From the NCBI GenBank assembly GCA_026008535.1, contig BRKX01000013.1:57175726-57239725 (forward strand): 64,000 bases of DNA. Reading direction: 5' to 3'. A program made the translations under genes and the position numbers. The stretch comes from Perilla frutescens (lineage: Eukaryota; Streptophyta; Magnoliopsida; Lamiales; Lamiaceae). The notes beneath the pieces were generated by a model. That model was not told where the DNA came from. It did no database searches and was given only the letters and a program-made list of their open reading frames with translations. Shown piece after piece: positions 24,795 to 37,782 of the stretch; position 1 is the stretch's first letter, and each line of letters opens with the position of its first letter.

Positions 24795-25340
24795 ATTTGT
24801 TTAATTGCAAGTGGTAGTTAATTAGATTTATTGGAAGTTGAAATAGCAAACATGCATGTTATGCTTATCAGAAGAAGATGCAATAAGATATAAGTGATGC
24901 ACGTTATCCAACCACTGTGATAACCTTTCAATTGACAACCGTACTTATGACGTGATTCATGTACCCTAAATTAAATAATTAATTAATTATATTGCCAATC
25001 TTAATCAAATGCAAATGCACATGCATTTGTCTAATTTCCACGTTCGAGGATTTGACTTTCTAGTACTTATCGCTCCTTCTTGTCTGATCAATCATAATTA
25101 CAACGTTTTTTTTTTAATCATAATTACAACGTTAATCGCAGCGTACGTAGATAATGACTAGGGTTTGGGCCAAGTCATTAATGACCATACTTTGAAATTT
25201 TATGATCAACTTAATTAATTTAATGCTATCCTAGCTACTAGATCTCTATTGTCCGGCGTGCTAGTGCTGAAATCATGATCAATAATTTTAATTAATTACG
25301 TCTTAAATTTGAAGTTTTCATAAAAAAAAAGATACGTAAA
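24795..25340 (+). repeat. Direct duplicate of 11346-12468
   Basis: This matches the earlier segment without its 500-bp foldback insertion; the corresponding place is near 25090 (CAATCATAATTACAACG). A short tandem TTAATCATAATTACAACG occurs there, perhaps scar or slippage. Confidence 0.85.
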
Positions 25341-25679
25341 TCCTTAAAATGCATCACATTAATGCTCAAGAGTGTTATGGATGTAGATATGTACGTTAAA
25401 TAGTTGGATTTCTACTCACAGCACGATTAATTTGTCACAAAAGGTGGCATCAAGTCTAATAAGGAATAGTAATCGGTGTATCTTTTGATTTGATCATCCC
25501 TAGGACTTTTAAATCATGATTTGAGTTCGAGCGCCTAGTTAAGAATGTATTTATGAGTAGCGATTGCAGATATCTAAGAGAAAGAAAGAAAGAAAACCAT
25601 TTGAGTTGAGCATGAGTGTATTCAGAGTAGATCCTCGGTTGCATTTTAGGTTACATTTGATACTGCATAACTTTTTTTT
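25341..25679. other. Spacer, nothing recognised
   Basis: No coding or repeat structure is supported. A short (GAAA)n run lies near 25581. Confidence 0.4.
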
Positions 25680-26260
25680 TAATTTGTTTAATATATCCTA
25701 GTTGGGGATGGATGAACCACAAATAGAAAATTTAAATTAAAATAAATCATAATAAATTAAAAAATAAAATAAGTTATTTTTTTGAAAAAATATTGAAGAA
25801 TTGTAATAGGAAATGCAACATATGATCCCATTTCGAGTGTATTCTGATGGGCTGGAAATGGGCCGGCAAATTGAAAAGGTTACCAAAAAAAAAAGGGTAG
25901 GTGTGCGGGCTGCGGTCTGTCAATAATTAAAGAGACTCTTCCAGTTAAAGTCGACCCGAATCTTAATCTATCTATACATATATTAAAATAAAATCGTAAG
26001 GGTAAAACTATCTTAAAAATAAATAAGTTAAAACTATTTAAAAAACAATTGTTTGCCGAAAATGAACGTATTTGGTTGATGGGCTTCATTGTAAGTGCAA
26101 GCAATTAGGGTTCGTTCTTAAACGGCTTAACTAATTCACTTTACTTTCAATTTTAAAATTTGCGCTCATTCCCAATTTTAAAATTTTAGATTTTTAAATA
26201 AAAAATATCACAAAAACATTCATAAATAACAATTAACAACCATTAATATCTTTAATTTTT
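25680..26260 (+). repeat. Direct duplicate of 21321-21822
   Basis: The second copy of the block is described at 21321. It contains a small private insertion, GTGTGCGGGCTGCGGTCTGT plus flanking sequence, near 25900-25955. Confidence 0.8.
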
Positions 26261-27560
26261 TATCTCACGATCCTTTAGTTAATCACCCACTTATCCTCTT
26301 TTATTAATTTTCAGTCGAAAATTACTACTCTTAAAAGCTAGCAACTTTTAGGTTTTATTATAAGTCTCGTTCTAGTTCTTTTGTGGAATTAGGGTTGGAT
26401 TGCTAACGAAGAGAATTCAAGTAGTGAATCATTTTGTGTATTATTTCACACTTGATGTTTCGCCCCGGATTCAATTCATTCTACCTTTACATCATCCATT
26501 GCCGCCAAGAACAACTTCGACCAGCCATCAACATCTGTCTCAACTTCATTCCAAGCTGCCAACGTCATTCGTCTTCAAGAGTCGATTCATCATCCATTCC
26601 AAGTAAGTCCATCCCATACTTCATATCTAATCCATCACCAAACCAAGCCAGCTTCGCCCCACATGCAATCTAATCATACAGCCCATTCCTAGCCTTATTT
26701 GAGTTGTGTTTTATTTAGTTTTTGGTCATAGTCTAGTGTCTTAGGTGTCTAGCGTATAATCGAGTCATAATCCTTTTGTTTAGTTGTATATTTCACCTAT
26801 TCATAGTGTCGGATTGAAACCCTTCATTCGCATGACGTGTTTCGATCTATAAGTCTTCCGCGCGTTTTTTTCTCGGTGTTGTCATCATACCGGGATCATA
26901 TCATTTTAACTAATTGAACTTTCTCTCATCACACACACACACACACACATGTGTGTGTGTGTATTAACATCAGTTTTTAAGGGTTTGTAGATAATATTTA
27001 TTTAATTAAAAGATTAATTAATTTTATAAATTCAATTAATTAAAAGATTAATATCATGTTTATTAATAATTGTTATCCATTTCTTTCATTTTTTCGTCAA
27101 TTTTAATTTATTGTGTTTTGGTTTAATTTTACACTTGTTAATTGAGGTTGATTTTGCCCAATTAGAATTTATATTTATTTTTACTATTTAATTTTCAAAA
27201 AAATGATTATTATAGTTGATTATTTTATAAATATGATTTATAATTTTTAAAATTCCAATCTTTTATTGATAAATATAAATAGATCGATTATAACATAATC
27301 AAATTTTATTTTTATAATATCTATTATTAAAATCATAAATTCAATCGTGGGACACAATTTAAAACACTAAACACAGAATAGAGAATCTCATCAACAACAT
27401 TATTGATTATTTGCGAGTTTGAAGGCCTTTTTTGTGCGAACTCTTTCTACAAAAATATAAATCTCACAACAATTTTAGTAATAGAACATGAAAAAAAGCT
27501 GAAACTTCTATTAGTCGATTTCATAGAAAACAAGTTGTAATACACACACACACACACACA
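26261..27560. other. Intergenic DNA with dispersed AT-rich repeat
   Basis: 26400-26900 is less AT-rich but its short frames show no recognisable protein. (CA)n/(GT)n lies at 26932-26961. About 27050-27395 is a copy of the dispersed AT-rich family noted at 5690-6080. (CA)n at 27542-27567 marks the 3' side of the TTC5-like gene. Confidence 0.45.
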
Positions 27561-27795
27561 CACACAAAACTTTTACATACATTTCACCCCACTTCCCAAG
27601 CACTGATTACAGAACAATTCAAACTTTTTTTTTTTTGGTTTTCCCCCTTCAAAAAGATGAACAATTCATCATGTAGATTTAGTTCCATTGTTTTATACAA
27701 CACACTTTTATCTTTTCCCCATCACTTACTTTCCTCTCTGTACTCGGCCTTCGTCATTCATCACCGAAATAGTGTGCACCTACGCCAAAACATTC

Positions 27796-30700
27796 TCACG
27801 TCTTGTTCTGAGCGTAGATTGATGTTTGAACAGAATGCTGTGGGGGCAAGGCTTTTCCATTGACGAGCGCTTGCTCCAAGAAATCAACCCGGACTGCTCT
27901 GAACTGGTACGACTGATGGTCAAAACAGATGAAAATAGTTATCATTCTCTCAAAAATGTGAGTGACACCAGCAGCATTGTATGTAAAAACCCCAATAGCT
28001 GTGAACATCTACATGAAGGTGGGAAACTGAGCAGTAGCTAGAAAATGATCCCTGCATACCTTTCCTTTCCACGAAAAATCAATATGATGGTAAGAAGGTT
28101 CCAGAATAGTGATTTGATCACCTTCTTTGATCTGAAAGTAGAACCGAGCGAGTGAATTCAAGTTAAGAGTATGCAATGATGTCAAAAGCTGTCATGACGA
28201 GATACTTTAGGCACTGTTCCAAGAGAACAATGAAATGCAATCGAACAAACCACACAAGCACTTATATAGATACAGTACAAACGGGCGAAAATAGGAGGAA
28301 AATAAAGGGATTTTTTTCTTGAGGTAGTGGATCAGATGGGTTGAGCATCCTTTTAAGAGCAGAATCACATCTTCAAGCAACGAGGCAACATTGGAGGCAA
28401 TGTGAACACAGTGTATTAACTCTCGTAGTATAATAGTGTTTGAAAAAAGCTTGATACCCTATACAAAGCAATTTGAAACTTCAAACTGTATGAAGGGTGG
28501 GTCAATTATGATATGGACAACGACTTACTGCTTCATTATGTACTCCATACACAGAAAGCACATAGCATATCTGACTTGCATCACACAGCAAATAGTAACT
28601 GCAATGTTGTAGTGAGAAGGTTAGAAGGTATTTCACAAGCTAATATACTAATAGTAAATTGAAAAAAAAAAAAAAAATTGGCTGGGCAACATGTTTACAC
28701 GACAATATGGAGGCAGTCTAAGTAGGATTCTTGGCAGAGAGGAAGCAAACTTACAACGGTGCCACATTTTCATGCTTAATAAAGAGTATAACTTTTCCTA
28801 CAATCGCAACTGCTTTGTTCAGACCTTCCGACAGACAATCTATGGTCTCTCTTCTGTAAGATGGATTCACTAGCAGGAAAGGAAAAAAATAATAAATAAA
28901 AGATTTCAACTCAGAAACTGGGATTTGCTTTGAATCAGTTTCAACTTAATATAAGGTAGTTCAATTGGATACCGTTTACACTAGTGAGGGATGATGCCAA
29001 GGAAGCTAATCGTTTGGCCTTGGTCTGTCCCTGCATAACAATTGTATGTCAAATAACTGCAGCATTCAATCCTAAAGAGGATGAACCAATCAAAAGATCT
29101 GATTTCTTTAAAAAAATAAAAGTTATGACTTAGGCATTATCCAAATCCTTAAAATAAATGATTATATCCATCAATCACATAAGAGTGCAGAATTCTTAAG
29201 TGTTAAACCATGAAAATCGACTCATTGTCTCTGATACTAAGTGTAGAGAGTCTAATAAGATTCTTCAATGGAAAATTAAATGCACAGTTGCTATCTACAC
29301 CCTGCAATAGATTGCAGAATACTTTTTATTTTTGACCCAATTAATCATTTTAAATCCTTCAGATGATCTTCTTTACCAGTAAAATGCATTCAGCCTAGAT
29401 TGATGGATTTTAACTAAGTGCGCTGAACAATGGACCATGCTAGCAAGAAGAAGATATTAAAATGATTGGCATGATCGTAAGCAAGGTAAAAGGCTTGTTA
29501 ATTTATCATAATGGTCGACAAGTATTGGTAAACAAGCATCTTACTCGAAGCAAACTATCTATTTTGTCGAGAAGGCAAGTAATCTTCTGAACTTCTTCCA
29601 TGGCATTTAGACCAGGATCCCTCAATGCAGCAGCTTCAAATCCACTCAGAGCTCTCTCATAGTTCTCTAGATATTTGTTCACCTATCATGAAGGGATAAA
29701 AAAACACTCAGTGGGTTGTTATAACAGGAGTTGAGTGCATTATAAGGTATAACGTATAAACAATGAAAAAGGCATCGAATGAAAAATATTTTGAGAAAGC
29801 AAATATAAACTGATAGAGTAAAAGGGAGTAGAAGCAGATCGAACAAAAGAAATACTAAAATACTAATATATTGCTGAAAGAAGTTGAGAGAGAAGAACCA
29901 CAAAGAACACAGGAGAACTCGTTCTCCTGCCCAAGCGTCACAGACGCTGAATCCAAAAGGTTCCTAATGGTCCTAGACACCCTCCCTTTACAAGGGAGGA
30001 CTTATTTATATAACCTAAACTTGGAGCCCAAGCTGGAACAGCCTACTAACATAATATAAAATACTAAAATATTAATTAGCAATAGCAACAATAATAATAA
30101 ACTGCTGTCTATTCCTGCCCTGCTCAGTGTGAATAAACCTTGTTGCTAACATAAACTTAACAATGTCTAGGCTGAAATAAAAAGCAGAACAAGTGCTAAA
30201 AGTGGAGATAAATATTCACATAGAACAGTTGCCTTCACAGGTGTTTCTACTCATAAAACACGTAAAAGGAAATGATGCAGAAGAAAGAGCCTTACAATGG
30301 CACAATTGTAGTAGAGGTCAGGATTTGACTTCATCCTTTCATCTTTTTCCTACAAATAACAAACATAAAAAAGTTCTAGATGCCTTGAAAAACTTGTGCA
30401 AAAACTGCAGCACAGAAGACAAAGTATTTAACATGACACTCACAGCATGTTGGTATGACTTTAAAGATTGGAGAAGCTTTCCATGATCCCACGCCCCAGT
30501 GACAAAAAAAGATGTGAGACAAGCATTCCCTAGGTTATCTGTGCAAAATAAAGAAAAAATATGGAGATCCAAAAAGGGGAAAAAAAAAGTTTTTATAAGA
30601 AATGGATATATCATATAGCACAACACTGAGGCTATGTTTATGACATTTGTTAACACTTACACCAAGAGTTTCCATCCTTGACATCTAGAGAGATGGCTTC

Positions 30701-32439
30701 TTTTGCATGCTTTATGCTGTCATCAACGATTTTTACTTGGTCTTCAGAGTCTGGAAGGCATGTATATATATCTAACTATCAGCAAAGCTAAGCTAAGCCC
30801 AGCTATAGTGAATTATTAATAGAAATAACAAAAAACAAATCGCAAACTTGCCTTGAGCCATTCTTCTTTCAAGCATTGATAATTGACTAAGAAGCCCTTT
30901 ATGGGGACCCTGTACATTATACATTTCAAGAGCAATTTTAGAGATCTGTACAACTTAATCCTTCTCTGTCAAAATTACAGGATCAAACAAAATGACCTTG
31001 CTTAAGCCAAGTGTAAAACAATTCTTTGCTGAAACTAGATCACCTTTCTTCCATATGCAGTTACCTAAGCTTAACCAAGCATCCGCAAGTGAAGGATTCA
31101 GTTTCACCTATTGTAAGAGTATGGCCAAGAGAACCAGAAAAATTTAAGAATAAAACCCACAAACATTAAAACACTAATAGGATTAGAGATACCAATTAAC
31201 AATCAAGAGAAAGCAGTCCTATAGTGTCAAATTTCAAGATGCACATAGGAAAAAGAATAACCACCAAAGGAATATATGCACATACATGTGTGAATGAGGC
31301 TATCTTATGGGATGAGAAAGCAAAGCAAGATATCTCCTAATTCAACTTCACCCAATTGAGATCCCATTTCCATCCCTATGAAAGTGCACAGAAGATCCGT
31401 ACTTGTCTACGGTTTCTTTCTATTGTTGACCAGTTACTTATATAGACTATGCTACTGAGTACTGCCTGAGTTAGATAAGTGTAAGATTAGAGGAGCTATT
31501 GATGATGAGTTACCTCATAGATAGGTGAATGAGTTTTCGACTTAAAGCTTTAATTTATTCTGAGTTATTCAAATCAATTTTCCGAAATGGAAAGTTATCA
31601 ACAAAGCCCAACAGAATATTCGAGAAGTCAAGGCTGCATTCATCTAACTGATTGTTTCTACTTTCTAGCATAAAGATCAACAACTAGTTTTCTTGTTTCA
31701 CTGTGTTATCTTTTACTCCAACAGATAACGACTATCCTCTAAATGAAACTCCTATCGATCAGTTGGGACTTTACAATCAAGTTAAAACCTTTTCTACTCA
31801 TTGAAATATTCTCCGGAGTTTAGCATTACCGTTATTAGTGTTACCTAGCTTCTCTAACCAATTTCACACCAGCCCACAAAAACTACAGCTGCATCAAAAT
31901 TCTCAAAACAGCAGGACCTATAAACTAAAACACCCACCAAAAAATCACATCTAAACTGCCCAATGCCAAGAGAAAACCCCAAAAACAGAAGGGTAAAAAA
32001 AGGCAACTTTAATTTCTTAGACGCTACTTACAGCCTTGGAGAGATGATCCTCTGCTTCTTTCTTATACTCTGGAAAAACATCCAACACTTTCCCTCTCAA
32101 ATACTCATAAGTAGCTCTTTGCCCCGGCATCCTCCGTTTCTCTGCACAATACCAATCAATAAAGCATGCAGGTGAACATTTAAACTCGAAACCTTGAATC
32201 TAAGTAATGGGTGTGTTCAAAATAAAACCTTGAGGAATTCTATCGAGCACTCGGAGGGCAATATTTGATTCTGTCACGAGTCTAGAAGTTTTATCATCTG
32301 GGTTCGCCGGAAAATATGTGTCGCGAATGTTGTAGAGCAAATCGATAGCCTTCGACGCCTCCGCAAACAGATCTTCTGCATTTTCTTTTGTCTCGTTGCT
32401 CATAATTTGCAACGATGAAACTTCAAGAATTTCAGACAC
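27796..32439 (-). CDS. TTC5-like protein (TPR repeats plus C-terminal OB-fold)
   Basis: Thirteen exons, read right to left: 32439-32229, 32141-32032, 31107-30997, 30909-30852, 30750-30661, 30538-30444, 30349-30296, 29682-29545, 29030-28980, about 28853-28755, 28598-28529, 28131-28060 and 27912-27796. Together they encode about 422 residues, close to the roughly 440 of TTC5/STRAP. TPR-like helices are seen in exons 2-8, for example LADAWLSLGNCIWKKGDL in exon 3, NLGNACLTSFF in exon 6 and YERALSGFEAAALRDPG in exon 8. The C-terminal part (about residue 307 on) contains VGKVILFIKHENVAPF, IKEGDQITILEP and SYQFRAVRVDFLEQALVNGK, the TTC5 OB-fold. In animals the family acts as a p300/stress co-factor and in tubulin mRNA autoregulation; a plant role is not established. 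Introns are GT-AG except the one after exon 4, which begins GC. The start of exon 10 has several possible AG acceptors; 28846 keeps the frame. A second in-frame Met lies 12 residues downstream of the first. Confidence 0.9.
29860..30170 (-). mobile_element. Possible LTR-like insertion within a TTC5 intron
   Basis: The intron between exons 7 and 8 is long and contains, on the reverse strand, a TATA-like TTATATAAATAAG followed by CCTCCCTTGTAAAGGGAGG (a perfect hairpin) and pyrimidine-rich sequence. This resembles the promoter-R region of a small LTR. No target duplication was found, so the call is tentative. Confidence 0.3.
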
Positions 32440-33602
32440 AGTACACTGTTCGTATCGTTGAAGCAGAATTTTCGAGAGGGAGATAAATTGGGGGAAAATT
32501 TATATGACGTTTTTAGGTTTTTTTTTTTTTTTGGCTTTTAATGGGTGTGACTTGAACATATGATTCGACTTGTAATATAATATATGTTACAAAAGAAAGT
32601 ATTTATTGATGCATTGCTTCTTAACAATCTAATTAAGATTACATTATTACATTTTGTATTGGGAAAAACATAAAATGTCAACCAATCAACTTCATTTTTC
32701 CTTATAAGGAAAAATTAACTATAATTTGATTATTGTACGCTTATATCATATCAAATAAATATTGTATTCCCCGGATAGGGAATAATTGTATTTTCCCAAT
32801 ATTGTACCTTCAAATTGATGATCTATACACTAATATAAAACATAAATTATCTTACAATTTCAACTTTGCTTATTATAATCCTATTTTATATTTTATTTAA
32901 GGGTAATAATATAATCATCTGATATATTATATATTATAATACTATTATACAATTCTAATTAATCTATAAAATATTATATATTATTAAATGTTGGAAAAAA
33001 CTGTCTTTGAATTCTTCACAAAACTTTGGAACACAATCTTACACGAGAAGAGAAAGACGTCAGAAAATAAAATAATCGAATTGAATTGAAATATAGTATG
33101 AAACAAATTGGATTCAACTTTGTGTTCTTGGATTTGTCTTGAACAGCTTTAGGAACATGCTGGAATTGCCTTCGAACATATTGGAGAATGCGATGGAAAC
33201 CTCCTGAATAGACTTTGGAAACGTGCAGAATAGATTCTGGAATAGATTTGAAATGCCTTGGACAGAATCTATAGAACAAACATCAAACTAGCTAGGTTCG
33301 GAATGAAAATTAGTTGAGTCGAGGTTACCTCTTTCTAGACGATAATTACCCTTGACTAGTGCTCACAGTATTGAATTGACTCAAAAGATACATGCAAAGA
33401 AAAATCAGCCGTGACCAATTGAGAAGAGTTCTGTAGCGAGAATCAGTCGTGTCTGTTGAATTGATTGTACGTTGAGAAGAATCACCCATGTCTACTGAAC
33501 TTATTTAGAAGATATCTACAGAGAAAAATTAGTCGTATTCAGGGACGGAGCCAGGAATTTCAGTGGGGGGTTGGGTGAATTTTTTTAAAAGTCAAATTAT
33601 AA

Positions 33603-33646
<44 letters not shown>

Positions 33647-34415
33647 TCATTTATGGTGTAAATGAAATCTAGCGTGTTAAGATGAGAATTCAAAAAATAG
33701 CATTACAATGATGAATTTAAGCATTATGAATAGAAATAATACCATACACACTAGATCATAGAAAAATAGCAGCAGATACAATATGTCACGAAAAATAGCA
33801 TTGCAAAGTATGAATATAAGCATTTAGAATTAGAAAAATAACATTATTTACATTTTAAGACACTAGGTTATGATAATAACAATGCATCAATAAAAATTTG
33901 ATCCACAATATATTCATATTTTAGTCAAAAGTATTCAACAAACTACAAAAGTATATGAAGATAAAAATACCTTATAACAAGACCAATAAATTAAAAAAAT
34001 ATATATTTGATTGATAGTAAAATGTCATCCCAGTAGGCACTAGAATCGACTCTGCAAATTAGCTCATATCACATATCTACCATAAAATAATTAATAAATT
34101 TAAAAATATAAAATAACTAAATCAATATAAAAAAATGTTAGCTAACCTTATTACATTTAAGCATTTTTAATTATACTCGTCGCTTCCTCATATCATCAAA
34201 TTCATCAATAATTGGTTAAGATTTTGTACCTCTTTTGGAGAAGCCTCCTCAACAATATTTATTGGTGGATTGACCTTTTCAAAAACAACATTGTCCACAT
34301 CAACCCTTGAAGTTTGTAAGATATGAGAATTCTAGATCTCCTCAATACCCTTTTTTTGTTATTAAAAAACGAATGAAATATTTTATACTTCATTGACTTT
34401 GTGATATGTGACTTA
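32440..34415. other. Intergenic DNA upstream of the TTC5-like gene
   Basis: No gene could be supported. 33120-33260 has repeated GGAAC/GGAAT words and an open reverse frame but no recognisable protein. CAGGGACGGAGCCAGG at 33544 resembles a common hAT-type terminus, but no matching opposite end with target duplication was found. (TA)n lies at 33611-33641. Confidence 0.45.
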
Positions 34416-35841
34416 TGATAAGTGGTGTTTTTGCACAATATTTTGAGGTTGAAATGAAGTGAATTGAAGAGTTGTGTATGCGCTTTAACCCAAATTGCAC
34501 TTTAACCTCCCGATTTGGAAGTTTTATTTGTTATTTGAGTTTCACAGGAAATGGAGGATGAATTAATGCATTTTTGAGTGATCCAATGCTATGAGAAGAT
34601 AGAGAATCGAATGAGAAATGCGCTGCAAGTTGAATCGCCTCAATCGGATAAAAATGGAGGGAAAACGAAGCAAAAGCGTGAAAGGTGTCGGTGCAAAATC
34701 GGAGGCGCGAGTTGTAGCGCGATTTTAGGCGCGACCAGTCTGCTTGAAACACAGACATATTTTTCTTCAATCGGGGCGCGACCGAGCCCGTGTCGCGTCC
34801 TAGCCCAGCTTTTCAAATCTATGCGGCTCTTTTCATTTTTATTTGATTTTATCTCCATTTATTCCACACAATTTACACACAATACATTTTCTCCACAACC
34901 TAAAAACCCTCTTAATACCAAAACCCCTTTTCTCTCTTCTCACCCTTCAAACCTCATCCATTAACCCACACCCTAGCTATGATTTCTACCTAGCTAGGGT
35001 GAATAAGGAGTTATGGCTTAAAGACGAAGCAAAGAGGAGACGAGCGGGAGCAAGAGATGGATTCAATCCTCAACTTCCGGGTTGTATCAAGTTTTTATTC
35101 TTGTTTTTGTCTTTGATTTTCTTTGAGATAATTTAATCCTTACATTTATATTGACGTTATGTTAGATTATCTTGTATTTTGGGATTAAGATTATTTTTTT
35201 ATTTATGCATTTATTTTTCTATTGATTGTTTATGGCCTTATTTTATTTCTTGTGCTTATGCTTTGTTTATGTGTTGATTAATTGATTACTAATTGACATG
35301 ATTTTATCTATTGATTCGAAAATTGAGAGATGAGTATCAATAGACGAATCCTAGGCACTAGACACCTATGTCGATAAATTCGAGAGAATTGAGGCTTAGT
35401 GTGAGGGCTAGAATCTTTGGAGCTTTTGATAAGTACATGTATAGGATTCGATCGAAAATGACGAACCTAGCGTGTACCCTACAACTTAAGTTCTCAAAAA
35501 GAACTTAGGATGCATTAGAGATTACCCTAGTGCAATTTAACACCACAAATAGACATTTAATATGATCATTAGTGCTAGAAAAAATCAATCCCGAAAGTAT
35601 CTCTACCTTCTTGTCCCCTTCTTTATTTATTTCCCCCGTTTATTTATTGCTTTCTTTAGTTTAGATTAGTTAATTATCTTTCCTTTTTTCTTATTGTCTA
35701 AATAACGATAAATTGAAGTCCGACGTTGTAGTGTACACAATTAGGTCTAATTAGTCTCTATGGATATGATACTCTTGCTCGCCATATTTACTATAATTTC
35801 ACTGTACACAGTATAGTTTTAGTCGAATAAAAAGTCGATCA
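34416..35841 (+). mobile_element. Solo LTR with perfect 5-bp duplication, gypsy type
   Basis: It starts TGATAAGTGGTGTTTTTGCA and ends AAAAAGTCGATCA, with TGAT/ATCA ends. The pentamer ACTTA flanks both sides (34411-34415 and 35842-35846). The 3' part has the TAGTCTCTATGGATATGATA block common near the end of Tat/Ogre-like LTRs. No internal retroelement sequence is present. The short frames inside it (34578-34964, 34843-35136) are not genes. Confidence 0.9.
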
Positions 35842-36297
35842 ACTTACACATGTAAAAATTCAAGATTCATAACTTAAACCTAAGCATTATTAATTTAATT
35901 AAATAAAAAGAATAATGTTTGTATGTTTACCTTTAACTCCAAATATCACAATTTTCAAATATCACACTTGAATTTGAGAATATAAAATCTACTATTTTTG
36001 TCGATGACTTTGATATCTATAACTATGGAAGATTAGCTAGGATGAAAGGGAAAAAAAAAAGAAGTAGAATCATGTTTTTTAAGCTTTCATTCCAAATTTC
36101 AACTTTCAAGGTAATTGGGCGAATGGGTGATTGTTTAACGAGATAAAGTAAGGTTTTTTTTTATTCAATTCATTATCTTAAGTAAAGTGATATATGAAGG
36201 CCTAATTTCTTTATTTTTTTTCAATTTGGGCTTTGGCCCAAAACCTTCACTATCTTAAATGTAATTTATGTAAGAAAATTTAGGGGACTATATTATA
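35842..36297. other. Spacer, nothing recognised
   Basis: AT-rich DNA between the solo LTR and the MITE, without a gene or repeat boundary. Confidence 0.4.
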
Positions 36298-36589
36298 CTC
36301 CCTCCTTCAAAATGTTTGTTGTTTTAGATTTTTTTTTGTTTCAAAATGTTTGTTGTTTTATATAATTTGACATCCTCTCTCCCAATTTTAACCCTCTCAA
36401 ATCCTACAAGATTTCTTGATTCTAACTTACCTATAATATATGGAGAGAGAAAATATTGTTATTTTTTAGAAAAATATAAATGAATTAGATTTTATGGCAT
36501 ATATGATGGATGAGTATATTTGTCCATAAAATTAATTCTTAATTACAGATAAAAAAAATAAAACAATAAACATTTCAAAACGGAGGGAG
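36298..36589. mobile_element. Stowaway-like MITE
   Basis: The ends are CTCCCTCCTTCAAAATGTTT and ACATTTCAAAACGGAGGGAG. TA precedes the left end; the right flank is AATGTA, so the TA duplication is imperfect. TCAAAATGTTTGTTGTTTTA is repeated in direct orientation near the left end (about 36307 and 36341). Confidence 0.7.
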
Positions 36590-37512
36590 AATGTATTAAA
36601 TAATTTACACTATATATATATATATGGGTTAAGGTCCAATTTAGTCCCACAACTATATCTAAAATCTCACTTTGGTCCTGGAACAAAATTTCGGGCCAGA
36701 TAAGTCCCTATACTTTTTAAAATGTATCAAATTCATCCAATCGTTAATCCTTAAACTATTTGCCATTAACACCGCTATTAACGTCGCGGAGAGAGAGAAA
36801 AACCCCAACTTTTATTTTTTCTGGGTAGTTAGGGTTCGACATAAAAACATCAACTTCAATTTCTTAATGAGATTTTTGAATTCACGTCCAACCCAGCAGA
36901 AATTGGCAACGACAGTTCGTGTTGGTGGTCCTCGAGTCGTAATCGTATTCCTCACTTGTCGGGTTCAATTCCGACCAAAAAGGTAAGAATTTTGTTTTTT
37001 AATCGTTTAAGCTTGTAATTTCATTTTCTGGGTCGTGTCAATTCTCTGCCAAAGCGGAGCAAAAAGTCTCCTCTTTCACACCTTTTAATCCCATAAACGC
37101 CTAACACACAACGAAAATTTGATTCTAGGGTTTAATTCATACCAACTGAAGGTCTGTTTGTTTCAAACTTTCCATTTCCTTTTTTTTCTTTTTTTTGGGA
37201 TTCTTAATCTTCACTCTGTTTGTAGCTTGAAATTTTATGCTTTCATTGATTGATTTTATCTTTTTTTTTTGCTTGATTTTCACTCTTTAGAGATGAACCT
37301 CTTTTTTCCATCTCCGCTTGAATTTCTTGGTTTTGGCATTTGGGATTTCTATTGATTCAGTGTACTTGGAATTATTAAAAATATTTTTTTTACTATTTTT
37401 ACTTCTTTTTTCCCTCTCATGTTTTGCTGGAATTTGCTCCTTCTAGTTTTGGGAACTAGGGTTTTAAATAATTAATCTTAATTGTTTGGTTTGTTGTTGA
37501 GGGGGTGAGGTG

Positions 37513-37782
37513 ATGGAGGAGGTTGAAAAGGCAAATATTGCAACTTTAGAGAGTTGTCATAGAGTTATTAACATCTTAAACCAACCCCAAGATCAAAATT
37601 TGCGTAGAAATTTAGTGGAACAAACAGGGAAGGCTGTGCACAAATTCAAGAAAGTTGTCTCTCTCCTCAACTCAAGCTGTGGCCATGCTAGAGTGAGAAA
37701 GAGCAAGAAAATCCATACTCCTTTCCCTGCAAACATATTCCTTGAAGTTTGGTTGATTTCAATTAATTTCTATTGTTTCTAG
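37513..37782 (+). pseudogene. Captured WRKY group IId N-terminal fragment
   Basis: The frame begins MEEVEKANIATLESCHRVIN and continues with QPQDQ, a KAVHKFKKVVSLLNSS segment and CGHARVRKSKK, ending the homology at PANIFLE (37746). This is the order of the N-terminus of plant group IId WRKY factors (WRKY7/11/21/39 type). The HKFKKVVSLLNSSCGHARVR part is their C motif, known in that group as a calmodulin-binding region. The WRKYGQK DNA-binding domain is absent; after IFLE the frame ends in 12 unrelated residues. Full-length proteins have roughly 280-380 residues. The fragment lies inside the MULE at 36626-41960, between the left TIR and the transposase, on the same strand. The preceding 0.7 kb, pyrimidine-rich with TTTTTCCATCTCC-type words, may be captured 5'UTR. 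Its open frame fits recent capture or selection, but 78 codons are too few to tell. Function as a protein is unproven. Confidence 0.85.

Noticed and set aside
26400..26673. Two overlapping frames with Ser/Pro/His content
   Set aside because: No start context, splice partner or recognisable domain was found.
33016..33279. Antisense 87-codon frame
   Set aside because: It is produced by repeated GGAAC/GGAAT words and no protein family was recognised.
33544..34060. Possible hAT element starting CAGGGACGGAGCCAGG
   Set aside because: The candidate right end near 34055 (CGACTCTG) pairs poorly, and the flanks show no 8-bp duplication.
34578..35136. Frames of 128 and 97 codons
   Set aside because: They lie inside the solo LTR defined by ACTTA duplications and match no retroelement protein.
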